Shown here: positions 26,093-35,666 of the stretch, piece after piece
Layout of the letters: every line of letters starts with the position of its first letter
How positions within the stretch are numbered: the stretch's first letter is position 1
NCBI RefSeq assembly: GCF_024448715.1
Contig: NZ_JAMOHZ010000002.1
Coordinates: 248,001 to 312,000, forward strand
Direction: 5' to 3'
Source of the DNA: Stutzerimonas stutzeri
GTDB lineage: Bacteria; Pseudomonadota; Gammaproteobacteria; Pseudomonadales; Pseudomonadaceae
Length of the DNA stretch: 64,000 bases
The notes under the pieces: generated by a model
What the model saw: the letters and a program-made list of their open reading frames with translations, nothing else
Databases searched by the model: none
What the model was told of the DNA's origin: nothing
Made by a program: the position numbers and the translations under genes

Positions 26093-27565
26093 ATGAACCA
26101 CGACGACTTTCAGATCAAGCAGATCGACCCCAGTCTGCACAACGCCGATCTGGCGCCGCTTCACCCGGCGAAGCGCAAATGGGGCTGGTTCGAAATATTC
26201 AACGTCTGGTCCAACGATATCCAAAGCCTGTTCGGCTACACCCTCGCCGCCACCCTGTTTATCAGCTACGGCCTGAACGGCTGGGCGGTGCTGGCTGGTA
26301 TCGTGCTGGCCGGCTTCATCGTCATGGGTTTGGTGCAGCTGACCGGCAAGCCCAGCGTTAAATATGGCATCCCGTTCCCGGTCATGGCACGCGCCAGTAT
26401 GGGCGTTCGTGGGGCGAACTTCCCTGCAGTGGTACGCGGCATCGTGGCGATCTTCTGGTATGGCGTGCAGACCTACTTCGCCTCGACGGCGGTAGCATTG
26501 TTGATCCGCACGCTGATCGGACCTGGCTCGGACGCGACGCTGCTGGGCCTGACTGCCATCGACTGGCTCGCTTACGTGATCGTTTGCGTATTTCAGGTAG
26601 CGCTCTTCGTGCGTGGCGTGGAATGGATCACGCGGTTCCTTAACTGGGCCGGCCCGCTGGTCTATCTGGTTATGATCGCGATGATGATCGCCATCTGTTA
26701 CCAGGCCGGGCCGGGCCTTGCGGGCGCGCTTGGCACCATTTTCGGCGGCACCGGCAATTACGACGGTGGCCCGCTCGTCGCGTTCGCTACGGTGGTGGGC
26801 ACCATGGTCGCCTACTTCGCGGCGGTGGTGATCAATTACGGCGATTTCGCCCGCTTCGTGAAGAGCGAACGGCAGATGGGCATCGGCAACCTTCTCGGAC
26901 TTCCGGTGAGCCTGGCGATCTTCTCGCTGATCGCTTTGGTGATCACGGCCGGCACTGTGGTGGTGTTTGGCGAGACGCTGACCAACCCAACCGATATCGT
27001 CGCGCGCATCGACAATGTCGGCCTGACCCTGATCGCCGCGGTTACCTTCTTCGCCGCCACCGTGGGCATTAACCTGGTCGCTAACTTCATCCCACCGGCT
27101 TACGACATCGCCAACCTGGCGCCGGCTCGTATCAGTGCGCGCACCGGCGGCTTCATCACCGCGGCTATCGCGTTCTTCATCGGCGCATTGTGGGTATCGT
27201 TCATTAGCGCGGTCGGCATTGCCGCCTTCGTCGATACGCTCGGCGCCGTGCTAGCGCCTCTATACGGCATCATCGTGGCCGACTATTACCTGGTTCGCCG
27301 GCAGCGGCTGGACGTTCAACAGCTGTTCTCGGCCGAGCCGGGCTCGACCTACTATTTCAGTGCTGGCTGGAATCGTAAGGCGATCATAGCCTTCGGCGTC
27401 AGCTCGCTGTTTTCAGTCGCTTCGGTATGGACGCCCGGCCTGGAAAGCCTCTCGGGCTTCGCCTGGTTGCTCGGTGCGCTGCTTGGTGGCGTGGTCCATT
27501 ACTTATTGATGCGCAAGCAGCCATTACCGTCGAGCGCGGCACCCACCCTGACGCCACATGGCTAA
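26093..27565 (+). CDS. NCS1-family nucleobase/allantoin/hydantoin permease
   Basis: A 490-residue inner-membrane symporter with twelve predicted helices. MNHDDFQIKQIDPSLHNADLAPLHPAKRKWGWFEIFNVWSNDI is the NCS1 N-terminal pattern (LAP...R.W..F...WF..). YGIPFPVMARASMGVRGANFPAVVRGIVAIFWYGVQTY (about 96-133) is the conserved core of the PucI/Mhp1-like group. The ATG at 26093 has AAGGG eight bases upstream. The placement directly after urease suggests uptake of a nitrogen-rich ring compound such as allantoin, uracil or a hydantoin; the substrate is inference. Confidence 0.85.
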   Translation: MNHDDFQIKQIDPSLHNADLAPLHPAKRKWGWFEIFNVWSNDIQSLFGYTLAATLFISYGLNGWAVLAGIVLAGFIVMGLVQLTGKPSVKYGIPFPVMARASMGVRGANFPAVVRGIVAIFWYGVQTYFASTAVALLIRTLIGPGSDATLLGLTAIDWLAYVIVCVFQVALFVRGVEWITRFLNWAGPLVYLVMIAMMIAICYQAGPGLAGALGTIFGGTGNYDGGPLVAFATVVGTMVAYFAAVVINYGDFARFVKSERQMGIGNLLGLPVSLAIFSLIALVITAGTVVVFGETLTNPTDIVARIDNVGLTLIAAVTFFAATVGINLVANFIPPAYDIANLAPARISARTGGFITAAIAFFIGALWVSFISAVGIAAFVDTLGAVLAPLYGIIVADYYLVRRQRLDVQQLFSAEPGSTYYFSAGWNRKAIIAFGVSSLFSVASVWTPGLESLSGFAWLLGALLGGVVHYLLMRKQPLPSSAAPTLTPHG

Positions 27566-27828
27566 CGCAGCTGGCTGTCCTTGCTGCCACGGCGGTTGTA
27601 GCCGCTGAACTTCGCTTCGTGCTTGTCCTGCTCGGTCTGGCACGCCACGCAGAGTCGCACGCCTGGAACCGCCTGCCGGCGTGCCTCTGGGATCTTCGCG
27701 CCACATTCTTCGCAGTGCGTCAGGCTTTCTCCTCGGCCCAATCGGCTACGTGCACGCTGAACGGCATCTTCAATGGTGCTGTCGATCTGCTCCTGCACAG
27801 CACCTTCGTTTGCCCAACCAGTGGCCAT
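27562..27828 (-). CDS. DksA/TraR C4-type zinc-finger protein (YbiI-like)
   Basis: An 88-residue protein with the four zinc cysteines C39, C42, C60 and C63 in HCEECGAKIPEARRQAVPGVRLCVACQ, the DksA/TraR zinc-finger signature. It lacks the long coiled coil of DksA and matches the short YbiI-type group. Such proteins may bind the RNA polymerase secondary channel or have other roles; function here is unknown. The last four bases overlap the end of the convergent NCS1 gene. Confidence 0.83.
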   Translation of the reverse strand: MATGWANEGAVQEQIDSTIEDAVQRARSRLGRGESLTHCEECGAKIPEARRQAVPGVRLCVACQTEQDKHEAKFSGYNRRGSKDSQLR

Positions 27829-28135
27829 TGCAACCTCCTACCTGCCTCGGGCAGTTCATCAATGTTTCAGTGGATTGGAACTGCAGCGGCGGCAGCCGTT
27901 CAGTACCAATCCAGGCCATCGGCACTATTGCGAGTCGCCAACTAATCGGCACCGCCTGTCGTTTACTTGGCGTCAAAACGACGAGCGGAGCTCGACAGGC
28001 GAGCGCATGAACTACCCTTCCAGCCGATTGATAAGCAAACCGATCCCAACACCGCGTTCAGATGCTCTGAATCGGGGCTTGCCTTGGTAGTCGCCACTGA
28101 TCGCCTGATAACAATATCCGCCAGTGAAACGGTGT
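27829..28135. other. Intergenic region with a hairpin
   Basis: No gene is seen. It carries the hairpin listed separately and the divergent promoters of the zinc-finger gene and the TorF-like gene. No clear promoter boxes are recognised. Confidence 0.4.
27871..27913. repeat. Long imperfect inverted repeat upstream of the zinc-finger gene
   Basis: TGGATTGGAACTG (27871-27883) pairs with CAGTACCAATCCA (27901-27913) with one A-A mismatch; the 17-base loop is GC-rich. It lies 43 bases upstream of the zinc-finger gene, possibly in its leader RNA. It lacks a T-run. Confidence 0.6.
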
Positions 28136-28855
28136 ATGAACAAGAAACTCCTGATGGCGTTGATGCTCGGCCTGGGCGGATGCGCCAGTCAATCGGAAGT
28201 CCTCGAGCGCGAGGTCGGACAGTTCGATCTTAAACTCGGCACGGCTCCGACCCGAAGCATGGCGCAGGGCCTGGTCAGTCCGACCGCCGCGAGCACCTTC
28301 CGCGGCGGCCTGGATCTCACCCATGCCAGTGGCTGGTATGTCGGACAATGGGCACCGAGCATGGGCATCCTCGAAGGCAACCAGCTGGAGCTGGACAACT
28401 ACATCGGCTACGCCCAGCAGCGCTTCGACGACGCACCGGGATTCGAGCTGGGCGTGATTCGCTACAGCTTCCCGGAACTCGAAGACTGGGATCGCCACGA
28501 ATACTATGCGGGGGTCAATCTGGCCGGCAGCCGTCTGGGCGGTGCGCTGAGCAGCTCGCCGGGGCGCACCGACAGCACGCTGTTCCTGGAATTGGGACCG
28601 GTTCGGCCATTCGATGTCGGGGTGCGCCTGAAATACGCTAGCCATTCGATGGATAGCCCGATGTATCACATCGGCGGCAGCGTGGAGGTATTCAACGACT
28701 GGTCGCTGAATCTGTCCCGCCCGTTGCTGGGCATGCAACTGGATCTGTCCTACAGCGATTCCAGCCTGAGCGGACCGCAATGCGGCGTCTACTCCGGGCA
28801 GAACGCCTACTGCGAGGGCTTCGTGATGTTCAAGGCCGAGCGTTCGCTGTTCTGA
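28136..28855 (+). CDS. TorF-like putative outer-membrane protein with lipobox
   Basis: A 239-residue protein. The N-terminus MNKKLLMALMLGLGGCASQSE has a lipobox-like LGGC (Cys16). The body GGLDLTHASGWYVGQWAPSMGILEGNQLELDNYIGYAQQ ... GVIRYSFPELEDWDRHEYYAGVNLAGSRLGGALSSSPGRTDSTLFLELG follows the TorF (Gcw_chp) putative porin pattern: alternating beta strands, a DLTH.SG.Y.G.W motif and a terminal F. Known members normally carry an ordinary signal peptide. Role unknown; an outer-membrane channel or structural protein is likely. Confidence 0.65.
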   Translation: MNKKLLMALMLGLGGCASQSEVLEREVGQFDLKLGTAPTRSMAQGLVSPTAASTFRGGLDLTHASGWYVGQWAPSMGILEGNQLELDNYIGYAQQRFDDAPGFELGVIRYSFPELEDWDRHEYYAGVNLAGSRLGGALSSSPGRTDSTLFLELGPVRPFDVGVRLKYASHSMDSPMYHIGGSVEVFNDWSLNLSRPLLGMQLDLSYSDSSLSGPQCGVYSGQNAYCEGFVMFKAERSLF

Positions 28856-28868
28856 AGCTGATGCGCCG

Positions 28869-30020
28869 TTAGCGAAGCCGCATCCGCGCGTGGAGCACGG
28901 CCAGCAGGAACGCCGCGGCGGCAAAGCCGTAGAGCAGACTGAGATTGCCGCCCTGGTATAGCCAGGACCCCAGCACCGGGCCGGTGGCCATTCCCATGAA
29001 GCGGAAGAAGTTGTAGCTGCCTACGGCGGTGGCACGATTGTGCTGGTACAGATCCATCAGCAGGCTGGTCTGCACCGGCAGCGACAGCCCGAGGAACAGG
29101 CCGAACGCGCTGACCGCCACCACTAATGCGGCAAGCGACCACTGCGCGACACCGAGAAACAGCAACAGACTGAGCGCGTTCAACGCAGCCGTCGTCACCA
29201 GCATCGGCTGCGGTCGCCAGCGCCCCAGCAGCCGACCGCCGAGGAAGCTGCCGACCACTACGGCGATCGACAATGGCAGAAATACCAGCCCCTTCTCACT
29301 GGCACTCAGGCCATAGGTGGTATCGAGGACGCGCGGCATAAACACCAAGTAGTTGTAGAAGGCGTAGTACTGCACGAAGCTCAGCAGCATGATCGCCAGG
29401 CCTGGGCGGTTACGTAGCACGTCCAGATATTCGACGGGATGAAAGGCTCTGACCACACCGCCCGCAGGACGCGTTTCCTGCAGCCAGATCGCATTCGCCA
29501 GCAACGCAACACCACCCACCACGGCCAGCAGCAAAAAGACGTAGTGGAAATCCACGTGCTCGCCAATGAAGCCGCCGACCACCGGGCCGACCACCGGCCC
29601 GAGCGCCACCATCATCTGGAACGAGCCCATCGCCCTGCCCCGAGCCGCACCTTCGAAGCGGTCGCCGATGACCGTGACCGCTACCACCGCCCCCGCCGCG
29701 ATGCCCACCGCCTGCAACGCCCGAAACACCAGCAGTGTCTCGATGTTCGGCGCCAGAAAGCAGCCCAGCGAGGCGATGATGTAGATCACCAATCCGATCA
29801 GCAGAATGCGCTTGCGCCCGCTGCGATCGACCAGCGGCCCATAGACGATCTGCATGATCGCCAGCACCAGCGTGAAAATGGAGATGCTGAGGTTGATCAG
29901 AAACGGCGTGGTCTGCAGCGCCGCTCCCAACTCCGGCAGGATCGGCGCGTAAACCGTCTGGGTGAAAGGTCCGAGAAACGCGGCGAAAGCCACCATGAAG
30001 GTCAGCAGGCGTGGACTCAT
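28869..30020 (-). CDS. MFS transporter (Bcr/CflA-like exporter)
   Basis: A 383-residue inner-membrane transporter with twelve helices. The motif A sequence YGPLVDRSGRKRILLIGLVIY (about 60-80) and motif C FQMMVALGPVVGPVVGGFIG (about 133-152) place it in the drug/H+ antiporter branch of the major facilitator superfamily, nearest to Bcr/CflA-type proteins. The substrate cannot be predicted. It lies downstream of, and on the same strand as, the oxaloacetate decarboxylase gene with a gap of about 50 bases, so the two may be co-transcribed. Confidence 0.85.
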   Translation of the reverse strand: MSPRLLTFMVAFAAFLGPFTQTVYAPILPELGAALQTTPFLINLSISIFTLVLAIMQIVYGPLVDRSGRKRILLIGLVIYIIASLGCFLAPNIETLLVFRALQAVGIAAGAVVAVTVIGDRFEGAARGRAMGSFQMMVALGPVVGPVVGGFIGEHVDFHYVFLLLAVVGGVALLANAIWLQETRPAGGVVRAFHPVEYLDVLRNRPGLAIMLLSFVQYYAFYNYLVFMPRVLDTTYGLSASEKGLVFLPLSIAVVVGSFLGGRLLGRWRPQPMLVTTAALNALSLLLFLGVAQWSLAALVVAVSAFGLFLGLSLPVQTSLLMDLYQHNRATAVGSYNFFRFMGMATGPVLGSWLYQGGNLSLLYGFAAAAFLLAVLHARMRLR

Positions 30021-30071
30021 CGGATCTCCATTAACGGTGGCGGCAGTGCGGTAGCCCGAGCGCAGGGGTGG

Positions 30072-30935
30072 TTATTCCTTGACCTGCATGTAGTCCTCGG
30101 CCCAGCCCATATATTCGTCGGCGGTCGAATACTTGACCGACAGCTGCGAGGCATTGAGGTCCGACGCGTCGATCTGGCGTTGCTCGCGCAAGCAATCGTA
30201 GGTCGCCTTGATCGCGGCGAAATAGGCGGCGTGGCCGTTGACCACGATGCGCACGCCGAGGGCGGCCAGCCGCTCATTGTCACGCAGGCTCGGGTTGCCA
30301 TAGGTGACCAGCATCAGCGGCACGCTAAGTTTTTCGGCGACCTGCTCGAGCTGCTCGAAATCTTCGATGCCGACCAGGCAGATGCCGTCGGCACCGGCTG
30401 CCTCGTAGGCCTGCACGCGCGCGATCACTTCTTCCAGGCCGATCACGCCGGCGTTGGTGCGAGCGATGATGCTCAGCTCCGGATCGATGCGCGCCTCGAG
30501 CGCCGCACGGATCTTGCCGACCGCCTCGAACATGCCGATCAGGTCGGTGGATTTGCGGCCGAATTTGGCCGGCAACAGGGTGTCTTCGATGGTCAGCGCG
30601 GCGATCCCGGCGCGCTCCAGCTCAACCACGGTGCGCATTACGTTGAGCGCATTGCCGTAGCCGTGATCGGCGTCAGCGATGATCGGCAGACGTGATACGC
30701 GACCGATACGGGTGGCCTGCTCGACGAATTCGCTGAGGGTGATAAGCGCGAAGTCCGGTGCAGCCAGTACCTGCAGCGAAGCGACCGAGCCGCCAAGAAT
30801 ACCGACTTCGAATTCGAGGTCAGCAGCGATACGCGCCGACATCGGATCGAATACCGAAGCGGTGTGGTAGCAGCGATCCGAGGCCAGGAGCCGACGGAAT
30901 TCGCTGCGCAGGGTGTGATGAGAAATTCGTTGCAT
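30072..30935 (-). CDS. Oxaloacetate decarboxylase (PEP mutase/isocitrate lyase superfamily)
   Basis: A 287-residue cytoplasmic enzyme. Family features are [34 protein letters not shown], the Mg-binding [19 protein letters not shown] and [14 protein letters not shown]. The sequence is of the PA4872 type, shown in P. aeruginosa to decarboxylate oxaloacetate. A conserved downstream position after urease genes is also seen there. ATG at 30935 ([17 protein letters not shown]) is chosen; an in-frame extension to 31037 overlaps the neighbouring gene. Confidence 0.87.
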   Translation of the reverse strand: MQRISHHTLRSEFRRLLASDRCYHTASVFDPMSARIAADLEFEVGILGGSVASLQVLAAPDFALITLSEFVEQATRIGRVSRLPIIADADHGYGNALNVMRTVVELERAGIAALTIEDTLLPAKFGRKSTDLIGMFEAVGKIRAALEARIDPELSIIARTNAGVIGLEEVIARVQAYEAAGADGICLVGIEDFEQLEQVAEKLSVPLMLVTYGNPSLRDNERLAALGVRIVVNGHAAYFAAIKATYDCLREQRQIDASDLNASQLSVKYSTADEYMGWAEDYMQVKE

Positions 30936-31033
30936 GGTTTTTCTACCTGATAAAGCGCACGCAAGGGCCAGTCGCCCTTGTTCGGTCAAGTGTTGGAAGC
31001 CGCGCGGATGGCCCAACGGCACATCCGCGGTAT

Positions 31034-31942
31034 TCATATCGGTGGTCGCGGTTGGCGACCCTGCACATAAGCCATGACCAACCCGCTGGCGATAATGATC
31101 CCCATACCGACAATCGCGCCGAGATCCGGCACGTGGCCAAAGGCAATCAAACCCACCACTCCAGCGAAGATAATCTGCGCATAGGTGAACGGCGCCAAGG
31201 CTGCCGCGCTAGCAAAGCGGAACGCATTGGTCAGCAATAGATGGCCGCTCATGGCCATGGCGCCCAGTGCCGCCATCATCAGCGCGTCATGCAGCGTCGG
31301 CGTCTGCCAGTTGAAAATCACCAGCACACTCATCACCAGGCTACCCACCAGGCTGGTGAGGAAGTTGCTGGTCACCGGGTGATCGGTGGCGCTGAGACGG
31401 CGCGTGATCAACTGATAAACGGTAAAACTCACTGCCGCACCAAACGGCAGCAGGATCGCCGGGGTGAATAGCGCACCGCCGGGCCGCACGATGATCATCA
31501 CACCGAGCAAACCGCAACCCACCGCGAACCACTGACTGCGGCTGACGCGTTCGCCCAACAATGCCGAGGCGATGGTCACTAGCAACGGCGTCAGGAAGAT
31601 GACCGCGGTGGCCTCGGCCAGCGGGATGTAATGCAAACCGCTGATGAACAGCATGCTCACGCAGACCAGGCTCAGCCCGCGACACAGCTGCAGCTTTGGG
31701 CGCAGCGTATGGAACACACGACGCCCCATGCGCGGCGTGAAAAGCGTGAACATCAGAATCGTCTGCGCCATGTAGCGCGCCCAGATCACCAGAAAGACCG
31801 GGTAGAGCTGCGTCAGGTACTTGGACAGCCCATCGTGCGTGGCGAGGACCATGCATGAAAAGAGGATGAGCAGAACGCCAAGCAACGGCTGGTGTGAGTT
31901 GTTCAAAGAGAGAACCGCGACGATAGGTAGCAACCTAACCAT
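31034..31942 (-). CDS. EamA/DMT-superfamily exporter
   Basis: A 302-residue inner-membrane protein with ten helices in two EamA repeats (about 20-150 and 165-295). [31 protein letters not shown] and [30 protein letters not shown] are the conserved repeat ends. Such proteins usually export amino acids or small metabolites, but the substrate here is unknown. It lies upstream of the oxaloacetate decarboxylase gene on the same strand with a 98-base gap. An alternative start one or more codons downstream of 31942 is possible. Confidence 0.83.
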   Translation of the reverse strand: MVRLLPIVAVLSLNNSHQPLLGVLLILFSCMVLATHDGLSKYLTQLYPVFLVIWARYMAQTILMFTLFTPRMGRRVFHTLRPKLQLCRGLSLVCVSMLFISGLHYIPLAEATAVIFLTPLLVTIASALLGERVSRSQWFAVGCGLLGVMIIVRPGGALFTPAILLPFGAAVSFTVYQLITRRLSATDHPVTSNFLTSLVGSLVMSVLVIFNWQTPTLHDALMMAALGAMAMSGHLLLTNAFRFASAAALAPFTYAQIIFAGVVGLIAFGHVPDLGAIVGMGIIIASGLVMAYVQGRQPRPPI

Positions 31943-32206
31943 TATGCCTACAAATCGGCATCACGTCAGTCGTCACGTTCAATGAACCAACCAGGCGTCG
32001 AATGGGAAAAGCGTTAGCGCTGCGCTATATGCGCCGGGGGAATCTTCACGACATCGTCAGGTTCGAGCTCATCGAATATCTGCCTGCTCCGCACCGCGAA
32101 TTGGCGGCCCTCCGTCGGCTGGCTCACCGTTTGGCAACCAATCGCGTATGATCGCCGGCCCTTCGCGGGTCGCTCTGCCGGCCCGAGTCCGTCCGAGTGT
32201 TTTCAG

Positions 32207-32707
32207 ATGTTCAAGTTGAGAGCGATGCAGGTACGCGATATTCCTGCCGTGATGTCGATTCAGGAAGAATCCTACGCCGCCGAAGTCCTCGAAGACGAAG
32301 CGGTGATCCGCGCCCGCCTCGCCGCCTGCCCTCAGCTGGCCTGGGTGGCCGAAGATGCCCTTGGCGTCTGTGCCTATCTCTTCGCCTATCACTCGCGCGT
32401 AGGCAAGGTGACCCCGCTGGATGGCGAATTCAAGCGTCACGATGAAGCCGACTGCCTGTATCTGCACGACCTCGCCGTCTCCCGTCGCGCCAGCGGTCGT
32501 GGCATCGGCCCGGCGCTGGTGCAGAAAAACCTTGAGCAAGCCAAGACCCAGCAGTTGCGTTATTCGGCGCTGGTTTCCGTGCAAAATTCGGAAGCTTTCT
32601 GGTCCCGCCTCGGCTATGCCGCGCACACCGAACTGGAGCAACCGCAGGCGAGCAACCTCGCTAGTTATCAAATCCCCGCGGTTTACATGGTGCGAGCGCT
32701 GCACTGA
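32207..32707 (+). CDS. GNAT-family N-acetyltransferase
   Basis: A 166-residue acetyltransferase: MFKLRAMQVRDIPAVMSIQEESYAAEVLEDEAVIRARL, then CLYLHDLAVSRRASGRGIGPALVQKNLEQAK (about 84-114) with the acetyl-CoA-binding R-x-x-G-x-G/A pattern, then VSVQNSEAFWSRLGYAAH. The target is unknown. It precedes ureE on the same strand by about 165 bases and may be read with the urease accessory genes. Confidence 0.83.
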   Translation: MFKLRAMQVRDIPAVMSIQEESYAAEVLEDEAVIRARLAACPQLAWVAEDALGVCAYLFAYHSRVGKVTPLDGEFKRHDEADCLYLHDLAVSRRASGRGIGPALVQKNLEQAKTQQLRYSALVSVQNSEAFWSRLGYAAHTELEQPQASNLASYQIPAVYMVRALH

Positions 32708-32872
32708 TTCGCACCCATATGGTGCGCTACGGCGCCACGCGCACCATGGCGAAACAGCACGAGCCCCATTTTTACGCATTCCGTACTGCCGGAACCCGCA
32801 TGACGCATCCGTCACACAAGGTTGGCAAGGGCCTTGCTCTGCTTGTACCCATTGGTACAACCGGAACCGCCC

Positions 32873-33373
32873 ATGCTGGTCATTCATCAACGCACTGCCC
32901 CACAAGCCCACTTCGACGCCGAACTGGAATTGACCTACGAGGCGCGCAGCAAGTCACGCCTGCGCTGCTTCACCACTCAAGGTGAAGACGTCGGCCTTTT
33001 TCTCGAACGCGGCCAGCCGCCGCTGTGCGACGGCGAGCTCCTGCTGGCCGTAGACGGCCGCGTCGTTGCAGTGCGCGCGCGGCCCGAGCAGTTGCTACAT
33101 GTCACCTGCGCCAGTGCCTTCGAGCTGACCCGCGCCGCCTATCATCTGGGCAATCGCCACGTCGCGCTGCAAGTCGGTGACGGCTGGCTGCGCCTGCTCG
33201 ACGACTACGTGCTCAAGGACATGCTGCTGCAGCTCGGCGCCAGCGTCGAAGCGCTCGAAGCGCCCTTCCAGCCGGAGCACGGCGCCTACGGTGGTGGCCA
33301 TCACCATTCCCATGCCGGCGAAGCCGAATTCAGTTACGCGCCGCGCTTGCACCAGTTTGGTGTGCGCACGTGA
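32873..33373 (+). CDS. ureE: Urease accessory protein UreE (nickel metallochaperone)
   Basis: A 166-residue protein that hands nickel to the urease maturation complex. The N-terminal peptide-binding domain (MLVIHQRTAPQAHFDAELELTYEARSKSRLR) is followed by the metal-binding domain with AYHLGNRHVALQV (the conserved central His in GNRH) and LRLLDDYVLKDMLLQLGA. The C-terminal tail GGGHHHSHAGE is a short histidine-rich nickel site. ATG 32873 fits family length. The stop overlaps the GTG start of ureF. Confidence 0.92.
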   Translation: MLVIHQRTAPQAHFDAELELTYEARSKSRLRCFTTQGEDVGLFLERGQPPLCDGELLLAVDGRVVAVRARPEQLLHVTCASAFELTRAAYHLGNRHVALQVGDGWLRLLDDYVLKDMLLQLGASVEALEAPFQPEHGAYGGGHHHSHAGEAEFSYAPRLHQFGVRT

Positions 33374-34047
33374 ATCCGGCTGCGTTCGCATTGCTGCGAC
33401 TTGCAAGCCCGCAGCTGCCGATTGGCGGCTACAGCTACTCCCAGGGCTTGGAAATCGCCGTGGAACGTGCCTTGGTGCATGACGAGCCCAGCGCCCGCCG
33501 ATGGCTCGCCGACCAGTTGCTGCTCAACCTGGCTCGCTTCGAAGCACCGCTGTTGCTGGCCCATTGCGAAGCCGCCGCAGCCGAAGACTGGCGCAAGCTG
33601 GAACACCTGACAGCGCGCCATCGCGCCAGTCGTGAAACCTGTGAGCTGCGCCTGGAAAGCCGGCAGATGGGTTACTCGTTGAAGCAGTTGCTGAACAACC
33701 TGCCGGAACTGGACGACACGGCGCGGACGCTATTCGAACGCATCGAAGAACCCGGACTGGCGCTGGGCTGGGCGCTCGCCGCTCGCGCCTGGGGCATCGC
33801 CCCGCAAGATGCGCTCGGCGCCTGGCTCTGGGGCTGGCTGGAGAATCAGTTGGCGGTGCTGATGAAAACGCTGCCGCTGGGACAGCAAGCGGCCCAACGG
33901 CTGACGTCCGAATTGCTGCCTACGCTGCAGCGGGCACAGCGCGAGACGAGCGATATCGCGCCGGAACATTGGGGCAGCGCCGCCTTCGGGTTCGCGCTGG
34001 CGAGCATGGCGCATGAGCGTCAATACAGCCGGCTGTTCAGGTCGTGA
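33370..34047 (+). CDS. ureF: Urease accessory protein UreF
   Basis: A 225-residue all-helical protein that bridges UreD and UreG in the nickel-loading complex. The GTG at 33370 overlaps ureE by four bases. [33 protein letters not shown] is the conserved N-terminal pattern and [19 protein letters not shown] the conserved C-terminus. Length is normal. Confidence 0.92.
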   Translation: MNPAAFALLRLASPQLPIGGYSYSQGLEIAVERALVHDEPSARRWLADQLLLNLARFEAPLLLAHCEAAAAEDWRKLEHLTARHRASRETCELRLESRQMGYSLKQLLNNLPELDDTARTLFERIEEPGLALGWALAARAWGIAPQDALGAWLWGWLENQLAVLMKTLPLGQQAAQRLTSELLPTLQRAQRETSDIAPEHWGSAAFGFALASMAHERQYSRLFRS

Positions 34048-34058
34048 TTACACCGATT

Positions 34059-34205
34059 GTAGGAGCGAGCTTGCTCGCGAATGGGCAAGAGCAGGCCCCC
34101 CTTCTGCGTCTGACCCGACGCAATCTGATACGCCTGCCATGGTTGTTGCGGCGCCCCGAACATCCGTCGCGCGCAAACCCGGTTCGCGAGCAAGCTCGCT
34201 CCTAC
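34059..34205. repeat. REP palindrome pair between ureF and ureG
   Basis: GTAGGAGCGAGCTTGCTCGC (from 34059) and the inverted TTCGCGAGCAAGCTCGCTCC (from 34183) flank about 100 bases. The same family occurs in the urt operon. Confidence 0.9.
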
Positions 34206-34279
34206 CAAAACCTAATTGCGAGAAAACCGCACACCGACGCGCCCCCGCTGAGTGCAGCTTTCAAAAGAGGAAACAGACC

Positions 34280-34894
34280 ATGAACACCCAACCCCTGCGT
34301 GTCGGCATCGGCGGCCCGGTCGGATCCGGCAAGACCGCGCTGACCCTCGCTCTGTGTCTGGCCCTACGCGAGCGTTACAACCTCGCAGTAGTAACCAACG
34401 ACATCTACACCCAGGAAGACGCCCAGTTTCTGGTGCGCAACGAGGCCCTGGCACCGGAACGAATCATCGGCGTTGAAACCGGCGGTTGCCCTCACACGGC
34501 AATCCGCGAAGACGCCTCGATCAACCTGGAAGCCGTCGACCAGCTCAACCGGCGCTTCCCTGGCCTCGACCTGATCATCGTCGAATCCGGCGGTGACAAT
34601 CTGTCAGCTACCTTCAGCCCCGAACTGTCCGACCTGACAATCTATGTAATCGACGTCTCGGCTGGCGACAAGCTGCCGCGCAAGGGCGGGCCGGGCATCT
34701 GCAAGTCCGATCTATTGGTGATCAACAAGATTGATCTGGCGCCAATGGTCGGCGCCTCGCTGGAGGTTATGGACCGCGATACCCGCAAGATGCGCGGTGA
34801 CAAGCCCTTCGTGTTCAGCAACCAGAAGGTCGGCCAGGGGCTCGACGAGATCATCGCTTTCATCGAGAAACAGGGAATGCTCAGCGCCGCCTGA
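34280..34894 (+). CDS. ureG: Urease accessory GTPase UreG
   Basis: A 204-residue SIMIBI-class GTPase that couples GTP hydrolysis to nickel insertion. The P-loop is GPVGSGKT (12-19), the nickel-binding CPH motif is C70-P-H72 in [30 protein letters not shown] contains the Walker B/switch region, and NKID is the base-recognition motif. The ribosome site AAGAGGAAACAGACC precedes the ATG. The 230-base gap from ureF is filled mainly by REP units. Confidence 0.95.
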   Translation: MNTQPLRVGIGGPVGSGKTALTLALCLALRERYNLAVVTNDIYTQEDAQFLVRNEALAPERIIGVETGGCPHTAIREDASINLEAVDQLNRRFPGLDLIIVESGGDNLSATFSPELSDLTIYVIDVSAGDKLPRKGGPGICKSDLLVINKIDLAPMVGASLEVMDRDTRKMRGDKPFVFSNQKVGQGLDEIIAFIEKQGMLSAA

Positions 34895-34929
34895 CCCATT
34901 TGATCTGCTCGCAAAGTGGCCGAGATCCG

Positions 34930-35005
34930 CTCGAAGAGCTTCGCCAGCAAGCTGCTCCTACAACAACCACTACTGGCCTGTAGAGGCGAGCTGGCTCGAA
35001 GCGGG
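34930..35005. repeat. Degenerate REP-like sequence between ureG and hupE
   Basis: GCTTCGCCAGCAAGCTGCTC (about 34938) and TAGAGGCGAGCTGGCTCGAA (about 34980) are diverged facing copies of the GAGCGAGCTTGCTCGCGAA unit. Confidence 0.55.
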
Positions 35006-35073
35006 TGTGCCGGCTTCGCAATAACAGCTTGGCGTTCCCTAGCCCCTTCCATGCAAAACCAGAGGAAAACCGC

Positions 35074-35646
35074 ATGAACCTGCAAAGAATTATTGTCATG
35101 TCCGCCCTGCTGCTCAGCCCGGCATTGGCTTTCGCCCATCCCGGTCACGATCACGCAGGTCTGATTTCCGGTATCGCCCACCCGATCTTCGGTCTCGATC
35201 ATTTACTGGCAATGATTGCTGTCGGCCTCTGGGCGGCCCAGCAACAAGGCAAGGCGCGCTGGGCGCTGCCGTTGACCTTCGTCGCTACCATGCTGCTCGG
35301 TGGTCTGTTCGGTTTTGCAGGGATCAAAATGCCGCTTATGGAAACCGGCATTGCCGGCTCGGTATTGGCGCTCGGGCTGCTGGTGGCGCTGGCGGTACGT
35401 CCGCCGCTGACGGTTGCAGCGGGACTGACCGCACTGTTCGCACTCAGCCATGGCGTGGCTCATGGCCTGGAACTGCCGGCACTGTCCAGCCCCTGGGGCT
35501 ATGCGGCCGGCTTCGTTGCAGCCACCGCCGCGCTGCATACCGCCGGCTACGCCATCGCGCGCAACCTGCCGCAAGCGGCCGCGCCATTAGTGCGAATCGC
35601 CGGCGCCGCCTCGGCATTGACCGGCGTCTGGATGTTGGCCGCCTGA
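35074..35646 (+). CDS. ureJ: HupE/UreJ-family nickel/cobalt permease
   Basis: A 190-residue membrane protein with a signal-like first segment (MNLQRIIVMSALLLSPALAFA) and the HPGHDHAG metal-binding motif right after it (about 22-29). Then comes GLISGIAHPIFGLDHLLAMIAVGLWAAQ, the HupE/UreJ signature with HP.FG.DH. Six further hydrophobic segments follow. It is thought to carry nickel across the membrane for urease or hydrogenase; its place after ureG supports urease. The ribosome site AGAGGAAAACCGC precedes the ATG. Confidence 0.88.
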   Translation: MNLQRIIVMSALLLSPALAFAHPGHDHAGLISGIAHPIFGLDHLLAMIAVGLWAAQQQGKARWALPLTFVATMLLGGLFGFAGIKMPLMETGIAGSVLALGLLVALAVRPPLTVAAGLTALFALSHGVAHGLELPALSSPWGYAAGFVAATAALHTAGYAIARNLPQAAAPLVRIAGAASALTGVWMLAA

Positions 35647-35666
35647 AGATTAGCGACAACAAAAGA

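Noticed and set aside
29439-30695. 418-codon forward frame across the MFS and decarboxylase genes
   Set aside because: It spans two well supported reverse-strand genes and their gap and has the typical antisense composition.
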